Assembly: GCF_051020955.1 (NCBI RefSeq)
Contig: NW_027476379.1
Span: forward strand, 124,001 to 188,000
Length of the DNA stretch: 64,000 nucleotides
Reading direction: 5' to 3'
DNA from: Megalopta genalis
Taxonomy: Eukaryota > Arthropoda > Insecta > Hymenoptera > Halictidae
The notes under the pieces are model-generated. The model ran no database searches. It was not told the origin of the DNA and was given only the letters and a program-made list of their open reading frames with translations. This document shows, in pieces, positions 1-14,200 of this stretch. A program made the translations under genes and the position numbers. Every line of letters begins with the position of its first letter. The stretch's first letter is position 1.

Positions 1-3000
1 AAATCCATGCGAGACGAATGATTTAGCTTCAAACACTTGGGACATAAGTGTTATAGCTTCAAATGCAGACGAAACGAAAGAGTTAGCTCCGAAATCCGTG
101 CCATACACATGATTTAGCTTCAAATTAATGCGATGTAGAAGGTTTAGCTTCAAATCCACCCGGAACACATGATTTAGCAGCAAATCAATGCGATGTAGAA
201 GGTTTAGCTTTAAATCCATGCGAAACAAATGGTTTAGCTACAAATACTTGTGATATACGTTATTTAGATTAACTGCATACGTAACTAACGAATTAGTTTC
301 AAATCCAAGCAAAACACATGATTTAGCAGCAAATTAATGCGATGTAGGAGGTTTAGCTTCAAATCCATGCGAAATCAGTGACTTAGCTTCGGATACTTGC
401 GATATAAGTGACATAGCTTCAAATGCAGAAGAAACAAACGAGTTAGCTTCAAATCCAAGCGAATAACATGATTTAGCTTCAAATCAATGAGATTTAGACG
501 GTTTAGCTTCAAATCCATGCGACACAAAAGATTGAGCTTCAAACACTTGGGATATAAGTGATATAGCTTCAAAGGCAGACGAAACAAACGAGTTAGCTTC
601 AAATCCATGCGAAACACATGATTTATCAGCAAATCAATGCGATGTAGAAGGTTTAGCTTCAAATCCATGCGAAACCAATGATTTAGCTTTAGATACTTTC
701 GATATAAGTGATATTGCTTCAAATGCAGACGGAACAAACGAGTTAGCTTCAAAATCCATACGATACACATCATTTAGCGTCGAATAAATTCGATTTAGAA
801 GGTGTAGCTTCAAATCCATGCGAAACAAATGATTTAGCATCTGATACTGGCGATATAAGTGTTATAGCTTCAAGTGCAGACGATACAAACGAAGTAGCTT
901 CAAATCCATGCGCAACAATTGGTTTAGCTACAATTACTTGTGATATGCGTTATTTAGATTCAACTGCATGCGCAAGAAACGAGTTAGCTTCAAATCCATG
1001 CGAAACACATAAATTAGCTTCAAATCAATGCGATGCAGAAGGTTAACTTCAAATCCATGCGAAAAAAATGATTTAGCATCAGATACTTGCGATATAAGTG
1101 ATATAGCTTCAAATGCAGGGGAAACAAAGGAGTTAGCTTCAAATCCATGCGAAACACATGATTTAGCTGCAAATCAAAGCGATGTTGAAGGTTTATCTTC
1201 AAATCCATGCCAAACAAATGATTTAGCTTCAAGCAATTGGGATATAAGTGATATAGCTTCAAATGCAGGAGAAACTAACGAGTTAGCTTAAAATCTATGC
1301 GGACAATTGATTTAGCTTCAAATCTATGCTAAAAAAATGATTTAGCATCAGATACTTGCGATATCAGTGATATAGCTTCAAATGCAGGGGAAACAAACGA
1401 GTTAGCTCCAAATCCATGCGAAACACATGATTTAGCTGCAAATCAAAGCGATGTTGAAGGTTTAGCTTCAAATCCATGCCAAAGAAATGATTTAGCTTTA
1501 GATACTTGCGATATAAGTGATATAGCTTCAAATGCAGGGGAAACAAACGAGTTAGCTTCAAGTGCAGGGGAAACAAACGAGTTAGCTTCAAATCCATGCG
1601 AAACTCATGAATTAGCTTCAAATCAATGCAATGTAGAAGGTTTAGCTTCAAATACATGCGAAAAAATGATTTAGCATCAGATACTTGCGATATAAGTGAT
1701 ATAGATTCAAATGCAGGGGAAACAAAGGAGTTAGCTTCAAATCCATGCGAAACACATGATTTAGCATCAGATACTTGCGATATAAGTGATATAGCTTCAA
1801 TTGGAGACGAAACAAACGAGTTAGCTTCAAATCCATGCGAAACACATGAACTAGCTTCATATCAATGCGATGTAGAAGGTTTAGCTTCCAATCCATCCGA
1901 AAAAAATGATTTAGCATCAGATACTTGCGATATCAGTGATATAGCTTCAAATGCAGGGGAAACAAACGAGTTAGCTTCAAATCCATGCGAAACACATGAT
2001 TTAGCTGCAAATCAAAGCGATGTAGAAGGTTTAGCTTCAAATCCATGCCAAACAAATGATTTAGCTTTAGATACTTGCGATATAAGTGATATAGCTTCAA
2101 ATGCAGGGGAAACAAAGGAGATAGCTTCAAATGCAGGGGAAACAGACGAGTTAGCTTCAAATCAATGCGATGTAGAAGGTTTAGCATCAAATCCATGCGA
2201 AACAAATGATTGAGCTTCAAACACTTGGGATATAAGTGATATAGCTTCAAATGCAGGGGAAGCAAACGAGTTGACTTCAAATCCAAGCGAATCACATGAT
2301 TTAGCTTCATATCAATGTGATGTAGAAGGTTTAGCTTCAATTCCATGCGAAACAAATGATTTAGCTTCAAGCAATTGGGATATAAGTGCTATAGCTTCAA
2401 TTGCAGACGAAACAAACGAGTTAGCTTCAAATCCATGCGAAACACATGAATTAGCTTCATATCAATGCGATGTAGAAGGTTTAGCTTCAAATACATGCGA
2501 CACACATGATTTAGCAGCAAATCAATGCGACGTAGAAGGTTTAGCTTCAAATCCATGCGAAACAAATGATTTAGCTTCAAACACTTGGGATATAAGTGAT
2601 ATAGCTTCGAATGCAGGAGAAACTAACGAGTTAGCTTAAAATCTATGCGGACAATTGATTTAGCTTCAAATCTATGCAAAAAAAATGGTTTCGAGTCAAA
2701 TACCTGTGATATACATGATTCAGCATCAACTGCTTGCGAAACAGTCGAGTTAGCTTCAAATCCTTGCGACACACATTAATTAGCTTCAAATCAATGCGAA
2801 GTAGTAGGCTTATCTTCAAATCCATGCGAAATAAATGGTTTAGCTTCAAATACTTGTGATATACATGATTTAGCTCCAACTGCATGGGAAACAAACGAGT
2901 TAGATTCAACTCCAACCGATAGACATGATTTAGGTTCAAACCAATGCGAACTAGAAGGCTAAGTTTCAAATCCATGCGAAACAAATGGTTTAGCTTCAAA

Positions 3001-5160
3001 TACTTGTGATATACATGATTTAGATTCAACTGCATGCGGAACAAGCGAGTTGGCTTAAAATCGTTGCGAAACACATGATTTAGCTTCAAACCGATGCGAA
3101 GTAGAAGGCTTGGCTTCAAATCCATGCGAATCAAATGATTTAGCAACAGATACTTGCGATATGACTGATATAGCTTCAAATGCAGGGGAAACAAAGGAGT
3201 TAGCATCAAGTCCATGCAAAACACATGATATAGCTTCAAATCAATGCGATGTAGAAGGTTACCTTCAAATCCAAGCGAAACACATGATTTAGATTCAAAT
3301 CAATGCGATGTAGAAGGTTTAGCTTCAAATCCATGCGAAACGAATGATTTAGCTTCAAACACTTGGGATTTAAGTGATATAGCTTCAAATACAGACGAAT
3401 CAAACGAGTCAGCTTCAAAATCCATGTGATACATATCATTTAGCTTCAAATTGGTACGAATTAGAAGGCTTAGCTTCAAATCCATGCTAAACAAATGATT
3501 TAGGTTCAGATACTTGCGATATAAGTGATATAGCTTCAAATGCAGGCGAAACTAACGAGTTGGCTTCAAATCGATGCGAACCACTTGATTAAGCTTCAAA
3601 TCAATGCTATGTAGAAGGTTTAGCTTCAAATCCATGCGAAACAAATGATTTAGGTTCTGATACTTGCGATATAAGTGATATAGCTTCAAAAGCAGGAGAA
3701 ATAACGAGTTAGCTCCGAATCCATGCGAAACAAATGATTTAGCATCAAATCAATGCGAAGTAGAAGGCTTGGCTTCAAAACCATGCGGCACAAATGATTT
3801 AGGTTCAGATACTTGCGATTTAAGTGATATAGCTTCAAATAGAGGAGAAATAAACGAGTTAGCTCCATATCCAGGCGAAACACATGATTTAGCAGCAAAT
3901 CAATGCGATGTAGAAGGTTTAGCTTCAAATCCAAGCGAAACACATGATTGAGCTTCAAATCAATGCGATGTAGAAGGTTTAGCTTCAAATCCATGCCACA
4001 CAAGTGATTTAGCTTCAAATAATTGCGATATAAGTGATATAGCTTCAAATGCAGGCGAAATTAACGCCTTAGCTCCATATCCAGGCGATACACATGATTT
4101 AGCTGCAAATCAATGCGACTTAGAAGGTTTACCTTCAAATCCATGCGAAACAAATGATTTAGCTTCAGATACTTGCAATATAAGTTATATAGCTTCAAAT
4201 GCAGACGAAACAACCGAGTTAGCTGCAAATCCAAGCGAAACACATGATTTAGCAGCAAATCAATCCGATGTAGAAGGTTTAACTTCTAATTCATGCGAAA
4301 TCAATGATTTAGCTTCAGATACTTGCGATATATGTGATATAGCATCAAATGCAGACGAAACAAATGGGTTAGCTTCAAATCCATGCGAAATACATGATTT
4401 AGCAGCAAATCAAAGCGATGTAGGAGGTTTAGCTTCAGATCCATGCGAAACCAATGATTTAGCTTCAGATACTTGCGATATAAGGGACATAGCCTCAAAT
4501 GCAGACGAAACAAACCAGTTAGATTCAATTCCATGCGGAACACATGATTTAGCAGCAAATCAATGTGATGTAGTAGGTGTAGCTTCAAATCCATGCGAAA
4601 CCAATGACCTAGCTTCAGATACTTGCGATATAAGTGACATTGCTTCAAATGCGGACGAAACAAACGAGTTAGCTTCAAATCCAAGCGAAACACATGATTT
4701 AGCTTCAAATCAATGCGAAGTAGAAGGCTTAACTTCAAATCCATGCAAATCAAATGGTTTCGCTTCAAATACTTGTTTTATACATGATTTAGCTTCAACT
4801 GCATATGAAACAAACGTGTTAGCTTAAAATCCTTGCGAAACAAATGATTTAGTTTCAGACACTTGGGATATAAGTGATATAGCTTCAAATGCAGGGGAAA
4901 CAAACGAGTTAGCTTCAAATCCATGCAAAACACGTGATTAAGCTTCAAATTAATGCTACGTAGAAGGTTTAGCTTCAAATCCATGCAAAACAAATGATTT
5001 AGCTTCAAATATTTGTGATATACATGATTTAGCTTCAACTGCATGCGAAACAAACGAGTTAGCATCAAATCCACGCGAATCACATGATTTAGCTTCAGAT
5101 TAATGCGAAGTAGAAGGCTTAGCACCAAGTCCAAACGAATCAAATGGTTTAGCTTCACTT
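1..5160 (+). repeat. Satellite array block A, 30-bp monomer / 150-bp higher-order repeat, forward orientation
   Basis: Head-to-tail 30-bp monomers fill this block without spacers. Most share TAGCTTCAAAT near the start and TGCGA in the middle. Five variants follow each other in fixed order, giving a 150-bp higher-order unit. In the open forward frame the five types read as decapeptides: first LASNPCETND, second LASDTCDISD, third IASNADETNE, fourth LASNPCETHD, fifth LASNQCDVEG. Stops and 1-base indels break every frame repeatedly, so I see satellite DNA and not a gene. The block runs off the left window edge and ends near 5,160, where the array changes strand. Confidence 0.93.
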
Positions 5161-5210
5161 AATAGATAGGTATTGTATACATGTATACAATACTAGTATA
5201 CATGTATATC
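5161..5210. other. Strand-switch junction A/B with nested palindromes
   Basis: Forward monomers stop at about 5,160 and reverse monomers begin at about 5,206. The spacer holds a perfect 24-bp palindrome at 5,170-5,193 (half-site GTATTGTATACA, then its exact inverse) and a second 12-bp palindrome, TATACATGTATA, at 5,197-5,208. Neither belongs to the monomer consensus. The two satellite arms around it form a very long inverted repeat. Confidence 0.85.
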
Positions 5211-8200
5211 GCAAGTATTGTAACTAATTCATCGATTTGAAGCTAACTCGTTTGTTTCCCCTGCATTTGAAGCTATATTACTAATATCGCAATTATCTGA
5301 ATCTAAATCATGTGATTCGTTTGGATTTGAAGCTTACCCTCCACCTTCGCATGGATTTGAAGCTAACTCGTTTGTTTCGTCTGTTTTTGAATCTGTGTCA
5401 CTTATATCGCAACTATCTCAAGCTAAATCATTGGTTTCGCATGGATTTGAAGCTAAACCTTCTAAATCGCATTGATTTGCTGCTAAATCATGTGTTTCGC
5501 ATGGATTTGTATCGAAACCTTCTACATCGCATCTATTTGAAGCTAAATCGTGGGTTTCGCTTGGATATGAAGCTAACTCGTTCGCTTCGCCTGCATTTGA
5601 TGCTATATCACTTATATCGCAAGTATCTGAAGCTAAATCATTTGTTTCGCATGGATTTGAAGCTAAACCTTCTACATCGCATTGATTTTCAGTTTAATCA
5701 TGTGTTTCGCATGGATTTGAAGCTATCTCGTTTGTTTCGCATGCAGCTGAAGCTATATCACTTATATCCCAAGTGTTTGATGCTAAATCATTTGTTTCGC
5801 ATGAATTTGAAGCTAAACCTTCTACACCGCATTGATTTGAAGCTTAATCATGTGTTTCGCATGGATTTGAAGCTAATTCGTTTGTATCCCCTGCATTTGA
5901 AGCTATATCATTTATATCGCAAGTATCTGATACTAAATCATTTGTTTCGCATGGATTTGAAGCTAAACCTTCCACACAGCATTGATTTGAAGCTTAATCA
6001 TGTGTTTTGCATGGATTTGCAGCTAACTCGTTTGTTTCGTCTGCATTTGGAGGTATATCACTTATATCGCAAGTATCGGAAACTAAATCATTTGTGTCGC
6101 TTGGATTTGAAGCTAAACCTTCTACATCGCATTGATTTGCTGCTAAATTATGTGTTTCGCATGGATTTGAATCGAAACCTTCTACATCGCATCGATTTGA
6201 AGCTAAATCGTGTGTTTCGCTTGGATATGAAGCTAACTCGTTTGTTTCGTCTGCATTTGATGTTATATCACTTATATCGCAAGAATCTGAAGCTAAATTA
6301 TTTGTTTCGCACGGATTTGAAGCTAACTCGTATGTTTCGCCTGCATTTGAAGCTGTATCACTTATACCGCAAGTATCTGAACCTAAATCATTTGTTTCGC
6401 TTCGATTTGAAGCTATACCTTGTACATTGCATTGATTTGCAGCTAAATCATGTGTTCGGCATGGATTTGAAGCTAACTCGTATGTTTCGTCTGCATTTGA
6501 AGCTATGACACTTATATCGCAAGTATCTGAAGCTAAATCATTTGTTTCGCATGGATTTGAAGCTAAACCTTCTACATCGCATTGATTTGAAGCTAAATCA
6601 TGTGATTCGCTTGGATTGGAAGCTAACTCGTTTATTTCGTCTGCATTTGAAGCTGTAGCACTTATATCGCAAGAATCTGATGCTAAATCATTTGTGTCGC
6701 ATGGATTTGAAGCTAAACCTTCCACATAGCATTGATTTGAAGCTTAATCATGTGTTTTGCATGGATTTGAAGCTAACTCGTTTGTTTCCCCTGCATTTGA
6801 AGCTATATCACTTATATCGATAAGTATCTGAAACTAAATCATTGGTTTCGCATGGATTTGAAGCTAAACCTTCTACAACGCATTGATTTGCTGCTAAATC
6901 GGGTGTTTCGCATGGATTTGAAGCTAACTCGTTTGTTTCGTCTGTTTTTGAATCTGTGTCACTTATATCGCAACTATCTCAAGCTAAATCATTGGTTTCG
7001 CATGGATTTGAAGCTAAACCTTCTACATCGCATTGATTTGCTGCTAAATCATGTGTTTCGCATGGATTTGTATCGAAACCTTCTACATCGCATCTATTTG
7101 AAGCTAAATCGTGTGTTTCGCTTGGATATGAAGCTAACTCGTTTGTTTCGTCTGCATTTGATGTTATATCACTTATATCGCAAGAATCTGAAGCTAAATT
7201 ATTTGTTTCGCACGGATTTGAAGCTAACTCGTATGTTTCGCCTGCATTTGAAGCTGTATCACTTATACCGCAAGTATCTGAACCTAAATCATTTGTTTCG
7301 CTTCGATTTGAAGCTATACCTTGTACATTGCATTGATTTGCAGCTAAATCATGTGTTCGGCATGGATTTGAAGCTAACTCGTATGTTTCGTCTGCATTTG
7401 AAGCTATGACACTTATATCGCAAGTATCTGAAGCTAAATCATTTGTTTCGCATGGATTTGAAGCTAAACCTTCTACATCGCATTGATTTGAAGCTAAATC
7501 ATGTGATTCGCTTGGATTGGAAGCTAACTCGTTTATTTCGTCTGCATTTGAAGCTGTAGCACTTATATCGCAAGAATCTGATGCTAAATCATTTGTGTCG
7601 CATGGATTTGAAGCTAAACCTTCCACATAGCATTGATTTGAAGCTTAATCATGTGTTTTGCATGGATTTGAAGCTAACTCGTTTGTTTCCCCTGCATTTG
7701 AAGCTATATCACTTATATCGATAAGTATCTGAAACTAAATCATTGGTTTCGCATGGATTTGAAGCTAAACCTTCTACAACGCATTGATTTGCTGCTAAAT
7801 CGGGTGTTTCGCATGGATTTGAAGCTAACTCGTTTGTTTCGTCTGTTTTTGAATCTGTGTCACTTATATCGCAACTATCTCAAGCTAAATCATTGGTTTC
7901 GCATGGATTTGAAGCTAAACCTTCTACATCGCATTGATTTGCTGCTAAATCATGTGTTTCGCATGGATTTGAAGCTAACTCGTTTGTTTCCCCTGCATTT
8001 GAAGCTATATCACTTATATCGCCAGCATTTGAAGCTAAATCATTTGTTCCGCATGGATTTGAAGCTAAGCCTTCTACATCGCATTGATTTGAAGCTTAAT
8101 CATGTGTGTCGCATGGAGTTGAAGCTATCTCGTTTGTTTCGTCTGTAGTTGAATCTATATCACTTATATCGCAAGCATTTGAAGCTAAATCATTTGTTCC

Positions 8201-11200
8201 GCATGGATTTGAAGCTAAGCCTCCTACATCGCATTGATTTGAAGCTTAATCATGTGTGTCGCATGGAGTTGAAGCTAGCTCGTTTGTTTCGTCTGCATTT
8301 GAACGTATATCGCTTACACCGCAATTATCTGAAGATAAATCATTTGTTCCGCATGTATTTGAAGCTAAGCCTTCTACTTCGCATTGATTTGAAGCTAAAT
8401 CATGTGTATCGCATGCATTTTGAAGCTAACTCGTTTGATTCGTCTGCATTTGAAGCTATATCATTTATATCCCGAGTGTTTGATGCTAAATCATTTGTTT
8501 CGCATAGATTTGTATCTCAACCTTCTACATCGCATTGATTTGCAGCTAAATTATGTGTTTCGCATGGATTTGAATCTTACTCGTTTGTTTCGCCTGCATT
8601 TGAAGCTATATCACTTAAATGCAAGCATTTGAAGCTAAATCATTTGTTCCGCATGGATTTGAAGCTAAGCCTTCTACATCGCATTGATTTGAAGCTTAAT
8701 CATGTGTGTCGCATGGAGTTGAAGCCAGCTCGTTTGTTTCGTCTGCATTTGAACGTATATCGCTTACAACGCAATTATCTGAAGATAAATCATTTGTTCC
8801 GCATGGATTTGAAGCTAAGCCTTCTACTTCGCATTGATTTGAAGCTATATCATGTGTATCGCATACATTTTGAAGCTAACTCGTTTGATTCGTCTGCATT
8901 TGAAGCTATATCACTTATATCTCGAGTGTTTGATGCTAAATCATTTGTTTCGCATGGATTTGTATCTAAACCTTCTACATCGCATTGATTTGACGCTAAA
9001 TCATGTGTTTCGCTTGGATGTGAAGCTAACTCATTTGTTTCGTCTGCATTTGAAGCTAAATCATGTATGTCACATGTATTTGAAGCTATACCATTAGATT
9101 CGCATGGATTTGACTTTGAGCCTTATACTTCGCATTGATTTGAAGCTGAATCATGTGATCCGCTTGTATTTGAAGCTATCACGTTTGTTTCACATGCAGT
9201 TGAAGCTAAATCATGTATATCACAAGCATTTGAAGCTGAACCATTTGTTTCGGATGAATATTAAGCTAAACCATGTGTTTCGAATGAATTTGAAGCTAAA
9301 TCATGTGTTTCGCAAGCATTTGAAGCTAACTCGTTTGTTTCGAATGCAGTTGAATCTAAATCATGTATATCACAAGTATTTGTAGCTAAACCATTTGTTT
9401 CGCATGGAATCGATGTTAAGCCATCTACTTCGCAGTGATTTGAAGCTAAATCATGTGTTTCGCAAGGATTTGAAGCTAACTCGCTTGTTTCGCATGCAGT
9501 TGAAGGTAAATCATGTATATCACAAGTGTTTGACTCGAAACCATTTGATTTGCATGGATTTGAAGCTAAGCCTTCTACTTCGCATCGATTTGAAGCTTAA
9601 TCATGTGTTTTGCATGGATTTGAAGCTAACTCGTTTGTTTCTCCTGCATCTGAAGCTATATCACTTATATCGCGTGTATCTGATGCTAAGTCATTTGTGT
9701 CGCATTGATTTGAAGCTAAACCTTCCACATCGCATTGGTTTCAAGCTAAACCTTCTACATCGCAATGATTTGAAGCTAAATCATTTGATTCGCTTGGATT
9801 TGAAGCTAACTAATTTGGTTCTCCTGCATTTGTAGCTATATCACTTATATCGCAAGTATCTGAACCTAAATCATTTGTTTCGCATAGATTTGAAGCTAAG
9901 CGTTCTACTTCGCATGGATTTAAAGCTAAATGATGTGTATCGCACGTATTTTGAAGCTAACTCGTCTGATTCGTCTGCGTTTCAAGCTATATCACTTATA
10001 TCTCAAGCGTTTGATGCTAAATCATTTGTTTCGCATGGATTTGTAGATAAACCTTCTACATCACATTGATTTGAAGCTAAATCATTTGTTCCGCATGAAT
10101 TTGAAGCTATACCTTCTACATCGCATTGATTTGAAGCTAAATCATGTGTTTCGCTTGGATTTAATTCTAGTTCGTTTGTATCGTCTGAATTTGACACTAT
10201 ATCACTTATATCGCAAGTATCTGAAGCTAAATCATTTGTTCCGCATGGATTTGAATCTAAACCTTCTAAATCGCATTGATTTGAAGCTAAATCATGTGTT
10301 TTGCTTGGATATCCCAAGCGTTTGATGCTAAATCATTTGTTTCGCATGGATTTGTAGCTAAACCTTCTACATCACATTGATTTGAAGCTAAATCATTTGG
10401 TCCGCATGAATTTGAAGCTATACGTTCTACATCGCATTGATTTGAAGCTAAATCATGTGTTTCGTATGGATTTGAAGCTAACTCGTTTGTTTCGCATGCA
10501 GTTGAATCTATATCACTTACATCGCAAGTATCTGATGCTAAATCATTTGTTTCGCATGGATTTGAAGCTAAACCTTCTACACCGCATTGATTTGAAGCTA
10601 TCTCATGTGATTCGCTTGGATTTAATTCTAGTTCGTTAGTATCGTCTGAATTTGACACTATATCACTTATATCGCAAGTATCATTTGTGTTGCATGGATT
10701 TGAAGCTAAACCTTCCACATAACATTGATTTGAATCTAAATCATCTGTTTCGTATGGAGTTGAAGCTAGCTCGTTTGTTTCTTCTGCATTTGAAGATAAA
10801 TAACATATATCGCAAGTAACTGAAGCTAAATCATTTGTTTCGCGTGGATTTGAAGCTAACTCGTTTGTTTCCCCTGCATTTGAAGCTATATCTGTTATAT
10901 CGAAAGTATCTGATGCTAAATCATTTGTTTCGAATGGATTTGAAGCTAAATCTTCTACATCGCATTGATTTGAAGCTAAATCATGTGTTTTGCATGGATT
11001 TTATGCTAACTCGTTTGTTTCCCCTGCATTTGAATCTATATCAGTTACATCGCAAGTATCTGATGCTAAATCATTTGTTTCGCATGGATTTGAAGCTAAA
11101 CCTTCTACATCGCATTGATTTGCAGCTAAATCATGTGTTTCGCATGGATTTGAAGCTAACTAATTTGGTTCTCCTGCATTTGTAGCTATATCACTTATAT

Positions 11201-14200
11201 CGCAAGTATCTGAACCTAAATCATTTGTTTCGCATGGATTTGAAGCTAAGCGTTCTACTTCGCATGGATTTAAAGCTAAATGATGTGTATCGCACGTATT
11301 TTGAAGCTAACTCGTCTGATTCGTCTGCGTTTCAAGCTATATCACTTATATCCCAAGCGTTTGATGCTAAATCATTTGTTTCGCATGGATTTGTAGCTAA
11401 ACCTTCTACATCACATTGATTTGAAGCTAAATCATTTGTTCCGCATGAATTTGAAGCTATACCTTCTACATCGCATTGATTTGAAGCTAAATCATGTGCT
11501 TCGTATGGATTTAAAGCTAACTCGTTTGATTCGCATGCAGTTGAATCTATATCAGTTACATCGCAAGTATCTGATGCTAAATCATTTGTTTCGCATGGAT
11601 TTGAAGCTAAACCTTCTACATCGCATTGATTTGCAGCTAAATCATGTGTTTCGCATGGATTTGAAGCTAACTCGTTTGGTTCTCCTGCATTTGTAGCTAT
11701 ATCACTTATATCGCAAGTATCTGAACCTAAATCATTTGTTTCGCATGGATTTGAAGCTAAGCGTTCTACTTCGCATGGATTTAAAGCTAAGTGATGTGTA
11801 TCGCACGTATTTTGAAGCTAACTCGTCTGATTCGTCTGCGTTTCAAGCTATATCACTTATATCTCAAGCGTTTGATGCTAAATCATTTGTTTCGCATGGA
11901 TTTGTAGATAAACCTTCTACATCACATTGATTTGAAGCTAAATCATTTGTTCGGCATGAATTTGAAGCTAACTCGTATGGTTCGTCTGCATTTGAAGCTA
12001 TGACACTTGTATCGCATGTATCTGAAGCTAAATCATTTGTTTCGCATGGATTTGAAGCTAAACCTTCTACATCGCATTGATTTGAAGCAAAATCATGTGA
12101 TTCGCTTGGATTTCAAGCTAACTCGTTTGTTTCCCCTGCCTTTGAAGCTATATCACTTATATCCCAAGTGTTTGAAGCTAAATCATTTGTTTCGCATGGA
12201 TTTGAAGCTAACTCGTTCGTTTCGCCTGCATTTGAAGCTGTATCACTTATATTGCAAGTATCTGAAGCTAAATCATTTGTGTTGCATGGATTTGAAGCTA
12301 AACCTTCCACATAACATTGATTTGAATCTAAATCATCTGTTTCGTATGGAGTTGAAGCTAGCTCGTTTGTTTCTTCTGCATTTGAAGATCAATAACATAT
12401 ATCGCAAGTAACTGAAGCTAAATCATTTGTTTCGCGTGGATTTGAAGCTAACTCGTTTGTTTCTCCTGCACTTCAAGCTATATTACTAAATTCGCAATTA
12501 TCTGAAACTAAATCATGTGATTCGCTTGGATTTGAAGCTTAGCCTTCACCTTCGCAATTGATTTGAAGCTAAATCATTTGTGGCGCATGGATTTGAAGCA
12601 ATCTCGTTTGTTTCTCCTGCGTTTGAAGCTATATCACATATATCGCAAGTATCTGATGCTAAATCATTTGTTTCGCACGGATTTGAAGCTAAACCTTCTA
12701 CATCGCATTGATTTGGAGCTAAATCATGTGCTTCGTATGGAGTTGAAGCTATCTCGTTTGTTGCCCCTGCCTTTGAAGCTATATCACTTATATCCCAAGT
12801 GTTTGAAGCTAAATCATTTGTTTCGCATGGATTTGAAGCTAACTCGTTCGTTTCGCCTGCATTTCGAAACTGTATCACTTATATTGCAAGTATCTGAAGC
12901 TAAATCATTTGTGTTGCATGGATTTGAAGCTAAACCTTCCACATAACATTGATTTGAATCTAAGTCATCTGTTTCGTATGGAGTTGAAGCTAGCTCGTTT
13001 GTTGCTTCTGCATTTGAAGATAAATAACATATATCGCAAGTATCTGAAGCTAAATCATTTGTTTCGCGTGGATTTGAATCTTAATCGTTTGTTTCCCCTA
13101 CATTTCAAGCTATATTACTAATATCGCATTATCTGAAGCTAAATCATGTGATTCGCTTGGATTTGAAGCTTTGCCTTCACCTTCGCAATTGATTTCAAGC
13201 TAAATCATTTGTGGCGCATGGATTTGAAGCAATCACGTTTGTTTCTCCTGCATTTGAAGCTATATCACTTATATCGATTAGTATCTGAAGCTAAATCATT
13301 GGTTTCGCATGGATTTGAAGCTAAACCTTCTAAATCGTATTGATTTGCTTCTGAATCATGTGTTTTGCATGGATTTGAAGCTAACTCGTTTGTTTCCGCT
13401 GCATTTGAAGCTATATCACTTATATCGCAAGTATCTGATGCTAAATCATTTGCTTCGATTCGATTTGAAGCTATACCATCTACATCGCATTAATTTTAAC
13501 TAAATCATTTGTTTCGCATGGAATTGAAGCTAACTGGTTTGTTCCGTCTGCATTTGAAGATATATCACGTATATCGCAAGTATCTGAACCTAAATCATTT
13601 GTTTCTTATGGATTTGAAACTAAGCCTTCTACCTCCCATTGATTTGAAGCTAAATCTTGTGTATCGCATGGATTTGAAGCTAACTCGTTTGTTTCGTCTG
13701 CATTTGAAGATATATGACTTATATCCCAAGTGTTTGAAGCTAAATCATTTGTTTCGCATGAGTTTGAAGCTAATCCTTCTTCTTCGAATTGATTTGAAGC
13801 TAAATCATGTATTTTGCATGGATTTGAAGCTAACTCGTTCGTTTCGCCTGCATTTGAAGCTGTATCACTTATATTGCAAGTATCTGAAGCTAAATTATTT
13901 GTGTTGCATGGATTTGAAGCTAGAACATCCACATAACATTGATTTGATTCTAAATCATCTGTTTCGTATGGAGTTGAAGCTAGCTCGTTTGTTTCTTCTG
14001 CATTTGAAGATAAATAACATATATCGCAAGTAACTGAAGCTAAATCATTTGTTTCGCGTGGATTTGAAGCTAACTCGTTTGTTTCCCCTGCATTTCAAGC
14101 TATATTACTAAATTCGCAATTATCTGAAGCTAAATCATGTGATTCGCTTGGATTTGAAGCTTAGCCCTCACCTTCGTAATTGATTTGAAGCTAAATCATT

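Noticed and set aside
1..5160. CRISPR-like regular 30-bp repetition
   Set aside because: Monomers are directly adjacent and there are no unique spacers. The neighbourhood is eukaryotic.
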